A stretch of DNA of 10,894 nt from Robiginitomaculum sp. (GTDB lineage Bacteria; Pseudomonadota; Alphaproteobacteria; Caulobacterales; Maricaulaceae), in NCBI GenBank assembly GCA_021647805.1, contig JAKITZ010000066.1, forward strand, positions 1 through 10,894, written 5' to 3'. Under the pieces are notes generated by a model. The model saw only the letters and a program-made list of their open reading frames with translations. It made no database searches and had not been told where the DNA came from. Position numbers and translations under genes: made by a program. The stretch's first letter is position 1, and each line of letters begins with the position of its first letter. Below, one piece after another: positions 7,311-10,894 of this stretch.

Positions 7311-8852
7311 ATGACCGATAGCAATGCTCATGAATTTACAGTTTCCGAATTAGCCGGCGCGTTAAAACGTACCGTAGAGGACACTTATGGCCATGTCAGA
7401 GTGCGCGGCGAGTTGGGTCGCGTAACTATTGCTAGGTCTGGTCATGTCTATATGGATCTTAAAGACGACAAAGCGGTGATCTCGTCGATCGTCTGGAAAG
7501 GGGTGGCTGGCCGGCTGTCATTTCGCCCCGAAGAAGGGCTTGAAGTAATTGCCGAGGGCAAACTAACCACCTATCCCGGGCGTTCGCAATACCAATTAGT
7601 GATCTCGAAGCTGGAGCCAGCCGGCGCTGGTGCATTAATGGCTTTACTAGAGGAGCGCCGCAAAAAGCTCACCAAGGAAGGATTGTTCGCCGAAGATAAA
7701 AAGCAATCATTGCCGTATCTGCCAGAAGTTATCGGGGTTGTTACCTCACCAACAGGGGCGGTGATCAAAGATATACTCCACCGTTTGCAAGACCGGTTTC
7801 CGCGCCATGTATTATTGTGGCCGGTATTGGTACAAGGCGACAAAGCCGCCGCGCAAATCACTGCCGCCATAGAAGGCTTTAATAATATCAAGGCCAGTGA
7901 TGCTGTGCCAAAGCCGGATTTATTGATCATTGCCCGTGGTGGCGGCTCGGTCGAAGACCTATGGTCATTTAACGAAGAACAGGTAGTGCGGGCGGCTTAT
8001 AATTGCTCAATTCCGATTATTTCTGCTATTGGCCATGAAAGCGATTGGACATTGCTTGATCTGGTGGCCGACATGCGCGCGCCAACCCCCACCGGAGCTG
8101 CCGAGATGGCCGTACCGGTGCGAGCTGATCTGGCCGCCAGCTTGGACGATAACGGCTTGCGGATGCGCTCCGGTTTGCGTCGATTGCTCGAAGCAAAAGA
8201 CATGGCTTTAACATCTGCCAAGAGGGGCTTACCGAACCTTGAGGATTTACTAAGCATTGCCGCCCAAAGATTTGATTATGCCGTAGAGCGATTAAGTTCC
8301 GGATTAGGCAAGCGAATTGATCTGGCGAAAATCGCTCTTACACAGGCTGGCTCCGGCCTGCGGGCAAATGTTCTGCTTAATTCCATCGAGCAGCGGAAAC
8401 AAAGAGTATCCTCTTTGAGCGGGCGATTATTACCAGCCATAAAACGAGATATTAACCGACGAAAAGAAATACTGAAAGCAAGCTCCGGCTTACGAGCCAA
8501 AACATTGTTGCAAAACATTGGCCAATTACAGCAATCGCTTTTAGGTGTAAGTTCACGATTATCACCGGCAATGTTGAGGGGAGTAAAAAGACGAGAAGAA
8601 CACTTAATCGCGTCGGTAAAGTTATTATCAGCCTTGTCACATAAATCGGTTTTGGGACGTGGGTTTGCTTTGGTGCAAGATTTGAGCGGCAAATTGATAA
8701 CCCGTGCGAACAGCTTAACTGATTACCAACAGGTATCCTTGGAATTTATTGATGGCAAGAAAACAGCAATAATCGGTGGCGATAAAACTATTGCTAAACG
8801 CGTAATTAAAAAACCAAAACCTACCGAACCCGATCAGGGAAGTTTATTCTAA
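7311..8852 (+). CDS. xseA: Exodeoxyribonuclease VII large subunit XseA
   Basis: Large, catalytic and DNA-binding subunit of exonuclease VII, which degrades single-stranded DNA to oligonucleotides with several XseB subunits (xseB is not in the window). Residues 8-102 are the N-terminal OB fold (VSELAGALKRTVEDTYGHVRVRGE, GHVYMDLKD). The catalytic block follows: VIGVVTSPTGAVIKDILHRLQDRFP at 140-164, IIARGGGSVEDLWSFNEE at 206-223, AIGHESDWTLLDLVADMRAPTPTGAAEMAVP at 239-269. E. coli has GHETDVT where this has GHESDWT, a mild change. Residues 305-435 are helical and consist of three tandem ~44-residue repeats. The C-terminal strap contains SHKSVLGRGFALVQD at 443-457, followed by a basic tail. At 513 residues it is longer than E. 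coli XseA (456), partly because of the repeats and tail. The start follows OB-fold homology; no Shine-Dalgarno is evident. Confidence 0.96.
   Translation: MTDSNAHEFTVSELAGALKRTVEDTYGHVRVRGELGRVTIARSGHVYMDLKDDKAVISSIVWKGVAGRLSFRPEEGLEVIAEGKLTTYPGRSQYQLVISKLEPAGAGALMALLEERRKKLTKEGLFAEDKKQSLPYLPEVIGVVTSPTGAVIKDILHRLQDRFPRHVLLWPVLVQGDKAAAQITAAIEGFNNIKASDAVPKPDLLIIARGGGSVEDLWSFNEEQVVRAAYNCSIPIISAIGHESDWTLLDLVADMRAPTPTGAAEMAVPVRADLAASLDDNGLRMRSGLRRLLEAKDMALTSAKRGLPNLEDLLSIAAQRFDYAVERLSSGLGKRIDLAKIALTQAGSGLRANVLLNSIEQRKQRVSSLSGRLLPAIKRDINRRKEILKASSGLRAKTLLQNIGQLQQSLLGVSSRLSPAMLRGVKRREEHLIASVKLLSALSHKSVLGRGFALVQDLSGKLITRANSLTDYQQVSLEFIDGKKTAIIGGDKTIAKRVIKKPKPTEPDQGSLF
8223..8615 (+). repeat. Three tandem ~44-residue repeats within XseA
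   Basis: At protein level, residues 305-347, 348-391 and 392-435 align. Units two and three are both exactly 44 residues: both open with SGLRA, share LL at the same offset, then S-x-RL-x-PA, a conserved RR, and end in AS. Unit one starts RGLPN and is more diverged. Nucleotide identity looks modest, so the duplication is old. They lie in the helical region that in exonuclease VII carries the XseB-binding part. Confidence 0.65.
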
Positions 8853-8860
8853 ATCATACT

Positions 8861-8901
8861 CCATCTACCCAAAAAGTGGTTACCGGTTTTTGGGTAGATG
8901 G
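8861..8901. repeat. Perfect 15-bp inverted repeat after xseA
   Basis: CCATCTACCCAAAAA at 8861-8875 pairs perfectly with TTTTTGGGTAGATGG at 8887-8901 around an 11-base loop (8876-8886). It starts eight bases after the xseA stop, so it likely protects or ends the xseA transcript, but no T-run follows the right arm; the T stretch lies inside the stem. Confidence 0.75.
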
Positions 8902-8911
8902 ATCAAGAAGA

Positions 8912-8960
8912 TTAAGCATACTCAAAATACTGTTTAACTCAGTGTTTTGAGTATGCTTAA
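8912..8960. repeat. Long inverted repeat, 21-bp stem
   Basis: Arms at 8912-8932 and 8940-8960 pair over 21 base pairs with one G-T, around a seven-base loop TTTAACT. The arm core is AAGCATACTCAAAA against TTTTGAGTATGCTT. No T-run follows on the plus strand; on the minus strand the sequence after it is only partly T-rich. It ends two bases from the rplS terminator. Confidence 0.75.
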
Positions 8961-8962
8961 AC

Positions 8963-8992
8963 AAAAAACGCCCCGGAAAGTCCGAGGCGTTT
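8963..8992 (-). terminator. Intrinsic terminator of the rpsP-rimM-trmD-rplS operon
   Basis: On the minus strand, AAACGCCTCGGA pairs with TCCGGGGCGTTT (one G-T) around the loop CTT, and the stem runs into a six-T tract (plus-strand A tract 8963-8968). It lies 28 bases beyond the rplS stop, the expected place for the operon's end. Confidence 0.9.
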
Positions 8993-9020
8993 GTAGTTAG
9001 TCATAATTTCCAATTAAGGA

Positions 9021-9434
9021 TTATTTGCCTTTTTTCTTGGCGCGTCTTGCTCTGGCTTCGACCATGCCCCGACCGCTGGTGCGCTCGGTGATCCGAGCAG
9101 CCTTACCGGTTAGACCGCGTAGGTAATAAAGTTTCGCACGGCGTACTTTACCTTTGCGTTTGATCTCGATGCTATCGACGTTCGGGCTATAAAGCGGAAA
9201 CACCCGCTCGACACCTTCGCCAAATGACAATTTGCGAACTGTAAAGCTCTGATTTAGGCCGCCGCCTTGACGGGCAATGCACACACCTTCAAATGCTTGC
9301 AAACGCTCGCGCTCGCCCTCAACGATCCGTACCATGACGCGAATAGTATCGCCAGGTGAAAAATCCGGGTGGTTTTTGTCACCGGCTAAACGGGTAACTT
9401 CTTCTTGTTCAACTGCTTCAATGATGTTCATCAT
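9021..9434 (-). CDS. rplS: 50S ribosomal protein L19
   Basis: Structural protein of the large subunit at the 30S/50S interface. The 137 residues include the L19 core: FSPGDTIRVMVRIVEGERERLQAFEGVCIARQ at 25-56, FTVRKLSFGEGVERVFPLYSP at 64-84, and IEIKRKGKVRRAKLYYLRGLTGKAARI at 89-115. The basic tail after residue 116 makes it longer than E. coli L19 (115), as is common in Alphaproteobacteria. Two adjacent ATGs (9434 and 9431) are possible; the first overlaps the trmD stop by four bases (ATGA), the second by one. GAGGAG inside the end of trmD serves as ribosome binding site for either. Homologues beginning MNII would favour 9431. It is the last gene of the operon. Confidence 0.97.
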   Translation of the reverse strand: MMNIIEAVEQEEVTRLAGDKNHPDFSPGDTIRVMVRIVEGERERLQAFEGVCIARQGGGLNQSFTVRKLSFGEGVERVFPLYSPNVDSIEIKRKGKVRRAKLYYLRGLTGKAARITERTSGRGMVEARARRAKKKGK

Positions 9435-10135
9435 TTTATCTCCTCGTCCGGTTCCTGATCCAGCAGATCAGGTCGCACGTTCTTGGTTAAATTCTTTGCC
9501 GCTTCATGGCGCCAGCGGGCTATACGCTGATGATCACCACTTAGCAAGACTTTTGGTATTTCTTGTCCATTCCACACCCGCGGGCGGGTATAATGTGGAT
9601 ATTCAAGCAATCCCTGTTCAAAACTCTCATTCTTAATCGACTCTTTTGCTCCTAAAACTCCGGGGATCAATCGCACGCAAGCCTCAATGAGGACTTGCGC
9701 TGCCACTTCTCCACCGGCGAGAACATAATCGCCAATACTAATCTCTTCCATCTCATAGGCATCGATAACCCGTTGATCTAAACCCTCAAACCGGCTGCAA
9801 AACAGTACAACACCCGGGCCATTTGCCAACTCATGCACGCGGGCTTGGGTTAGCGGCTTGCCACGGGGGCTAAGGTTGATCAGCGGGCGCTCATTACGCA
9901 CAACAGAATCAATCGCCTTTGCCGCCACATCGGGGCGCAGCACCATTCCGGGGCCGCCACCAGCCGTCGTGTCGTCAACGGAGGCGTGCTTATGATCGGA
10001 AAACTCCCGAATGTCCAGTGTTTCTAGTTGCCATTTTTTCGTTTTTAATGCCCGCCCAATAATTGACGTATCAAGCACGCCGGGAAAGGCATCTGGGTAC
10101 AGAGTTAATACAGTTGCGGTGAACAGTTCAGTCAT
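9431..10135 (-). CDS. trmD: tRNA (guanine-N1)-methyltransferase TrmD
   Basis: Methylates G37 next to the anticodon of a set of tRNAs using S-adenosylmethionine, preventing +1 frameshifting. The 234 residues fit the SPOUT-class trefoil-knot enzyme: TLYPDAFPGVL at 11-21, TAGGGPGMVLRPD at 57-69, LSPRGKPL at 88-95, FCSRFEGLDQRVI at 112-124, SIGDYVLAGGE at 133-143, IPGVLG at 157-162, ESFEQGLLEYPHYTRP at 170-185, VLLSGDH at 196-202. Compared with E. coli, GRYEG is SRFEG, and the position of catalytic Asp169 (EDSF) holds Glu170 in NESF, both conservative changes. The frame is open upstream to 10312, but the extra 59 residues lie inside rimM and lack family similarity; the MTELFTATVLTLYPDAFP start is correct. 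It overlaps the rimM stop by eight bases. Confidence 0.96.
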   Translation of the reverse strand: MTELFTATVLTLYPDAFPGVLDTSIIGRALKTKKWQLETLDIREFSDHKHASVDDTTAGGGPGMVLRPDVAAKAIDSVVRNERPLINLSPRGKPLTQARVHELANGPGVVLFCSRFEGLDQRVIDAYEMEEISIGDYVLAGGEVAAQVLIEACVRLIPGVLGAKESIKNESFEQGLLEYPHYTRPRVWNGQEIPKVLLSGDHQRIARWRHEAAKNLTKNVRPDLLDQEPDEEIK

Positions 10136-10685
10136 TTTTCTTAACCGGTTTTTTGACCTGTTTTTCTTCAGGCAAAAAACCCTGCCAATCGGCCAAAGTG
10201 ACTTGGCCAGCAGCAATATCGACCTTTGGCACATGCGCCAAATTAAACGGTAATGTCCAACTGCCCACCACATTTGGTGTATCGCAAATTTCCAGCAAAT
10301 CAGATGCGCCAAAATTATGCAACGCTTCGATTTTACCCAATGGCTGTCCGTCCGTTGAAACTACCTTTAGCCCCACCAGATCAGAATGATAAAACTCGTC
10401 ATCATCGGGAACAGGAAATTTTGTCCGCAGGCAATATAGTTTTGTGCCGCGCAAGCTTTCTGCCTGATCACGATATTGAATACCGGGACTACGCACCGCA
10501 AACCCGCCTTTAACCTCACGCCACTTGTTGATTTTAAGGATAACCTGACCTTGTTCATCAACAAATGGCGCGTAAGCTAAACAGGCCGCCGGGTCATCGG
10601 TAAAAGACTTGATCTTGATCTCGCCTTTGGCACCAAATGCTCCGGTAATTGCAGCAACAAAAATGGTTTGCGGGGTTACAGTCAT
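10128..10685 (-). CDS. rimM: 16S rRNA processing / 30S maturation factor RimM
   Basis: Assists 30S subunit assembly, binding near S19 and the 16S rRNA head. The 185 residues show both RimM domains: an N-terminal beta-barrel with IFVAAITGAFGAKGEIKIKSFTDDP at 8-32 and LRGTKLYCLRTKFPVPDDDEFYHSDLVGLKV at 78-108, then a PRC-barrel with GKIEALHNFGASDLLEI at 117-133 and HVPKVDIAAGQVTL at 151-164. It ends in a Lys-rich tail. ATG 10685 has a GGGG stretch ten bases upstream and lies 23 bases after the rpsP stop. The next gene, trmD, overlaps its last eight bases, so translation is probably coupled. Confidence 0.96.
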   Translation of the reverse strand: MTVTPQTIFVAAITGAFGAKGEIKIKSFTDDPAACLAYAPFVDEQGQVILKINKWREVKGGFAVRSPGIQYRDQAESLRGTKLYCLRTKFPVPDDDEFYHSDLVGLKVVSTDGQPLGKIEALHNFGASDLLEICDTPNVVGSWTLPFNLAHVPKVDIAAGQVTLADWQGFLPEEKQVKKPVKKND

Positions 10686-10708
10686 AATTGCAAATCCCCG
10701 CTTACCCT

Positions 10709-10894
10709 TTAGCTATCTGACTTATCGTCAGATTTATTTTCTTCTTTAGGAGTTTCAGCAGCAGGCGCTTCTTCAGCTTTTGCTTCTTCTTTTGGAGCTT
10801 CCTTAGCAACTTCTTTTTCTACTTTGGCTGCTTCTTTTGCAGCGATGGCTTCTCCTTTGGCTGCTTCTTTAGCTTCAGCGGCAGCCAGTTTTGC
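10709..10894 (-). CDS. rpsP: 30S ribosomal protein S16, C-terminal tail only (5' part outside window)
   Basis: The last 61 residues of a minus-strand frame that is open to the window edge and stops at 10709-10711. The whole visible stretch is low complexity: repeated EAKEAAK, AAKEAAKVEKEV and EEAPAAETPKEE units, ending in DDKSDS. The conserved S16 core lies outside the window, so the name rests on position immediately before rimM-trmD-rplS and on the known Ala/Lys/Glu-rich extensions of alphaproteobacterial S16. It is likely a charged helix followed by a disordered acidic end. Confidence 0.8.
   Translation of the reverse strand, partial: AKLAAAEAKEAAKGEAIAAKEAAKVEKEVAKEAPKEEAKAEEAPAAETPKEENKSDDKSDS

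Larger units (their letters stand above)
8853..9020. other. Convergent xseA/rplS intergenic region with three hairpins
   Basis: The 168 bases between the xseA and rplS stops hold almost nothing but three consecutive inverted repeats, annotated separately (8861-8901, 8912-8960, 8963-8992). No ORF or recognisable RNA gene is present. Only the third is a canonical terminator. Confidence 0.7.

Noticed and set aside
6923..7321. 132-residue plus-strand ORF opposite purD
   Set aside because: Composition (Pro, His, Arg, Trp-rich) is typical of an antisense shadow of purD.
7571..7930. 119-residue antisense ORF inside xseA
   Set aside because: Shadow frame of a strongly conserved gene; no recognisable domain or ribosome binding site.
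8861..8960. CRISPR-like or tandem repeat array
   Set aside because: These are two different inverted repeats, not a series of identical direct repeats with spacers.
9277..9636. 119-residue plus-strand ORF across rplS and trmD
   Set aside because: It covers two conserved genes on the other strand and shows no family features.
10136..10312. Upstream extension of the trmD frame by 59 residues
   Set aside because: It lies wholly inside rimM, has no TrmD similarity, and the family start MTELFTATVLTLYPD is at 10135.
1..10894. Insertion sequence, prophage, defence system or genomic island
   Set aside because: No transposase, integrase, terminal repeats, tRNA or composition shift was seen; the genes are housekeeping or transport.

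Overview
The window reads as an ordinary chromosomal segment of an alphaproteobacterium with moderate to low GC (about 45% by eye). The clearest clues are XseA with the motif APTPTGAAEMAVP, a divergent purD/xseA pair, an S16 with a long Ala/Lys/Glu-rich C-terminal tail, and a periplasmic protein of a type I associate with Alphaproteobacteria. The order within the class cannot be resolved from sequence alone. No mobile element, CRISPR array, tRNA or rRNA was seen, and gene density is high.

Layout, left to right. (1) Positions 1-386, minus strand: N-terminal part of an exported TIGR01244/DUF442-type phosphatase-like protein, cut by the window edge. (2) Positions 598-2462, plus: oppB and oppC, overlapping by one base, the two permeases of an oligopeptide ABC importer. 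(3) Positions 2478-3089, minus: a small exported protein of unknown function, convergent with oppC. (4) Positions 3230-4837, plus: oppA, the importer's binding protein, here a predicted lipoprotein. (5) Positions 4912-5955, plus: a DUF3667 zinc-ribbon membrane protein whose start lies in a strong hairpin. (6) Positions 5961-7256, minus: purD. (7) Positions 7311-8852, plus: xseA, divergent from purD. (8) Positions 8853-9020: three consecutive hairpins between convergent xseA and rplS; only the last is a canonical terminator. (9) Positions 9021-10894, minus: the 3' part of the operon rpsP-rimM-trmD-rplS, read right to left, with rpsP cut by the window edge.

How the genes work together. OppA, OppB and OppC would form the capture and membrane parts of a peptide importer. 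No OppD or OppF ATPase is in the window, so the energising subunits must be encoded elsewhere. The rpsP-rimM-trmD-rplS cluster is a conserved translation operon: ribosomal protein S16, 30S maturation factor, tRNA m1G37 methyltransferase and ribosomal protein L19, with overlapping genes suggesting translational coupling. purD (purine synthesis) and xseA (exonuclease VII large subunit) are housekeeping genes.

I did not find a convincing new multi-gene system. The points most worth a second look are the hairpin over the DUF3667 start, the hairpin cluster after xseA (one shares its outer-arm core with the DUF3667 hairpin), the three tandem ~44-residue repeats in XseA, and the split opp locus.
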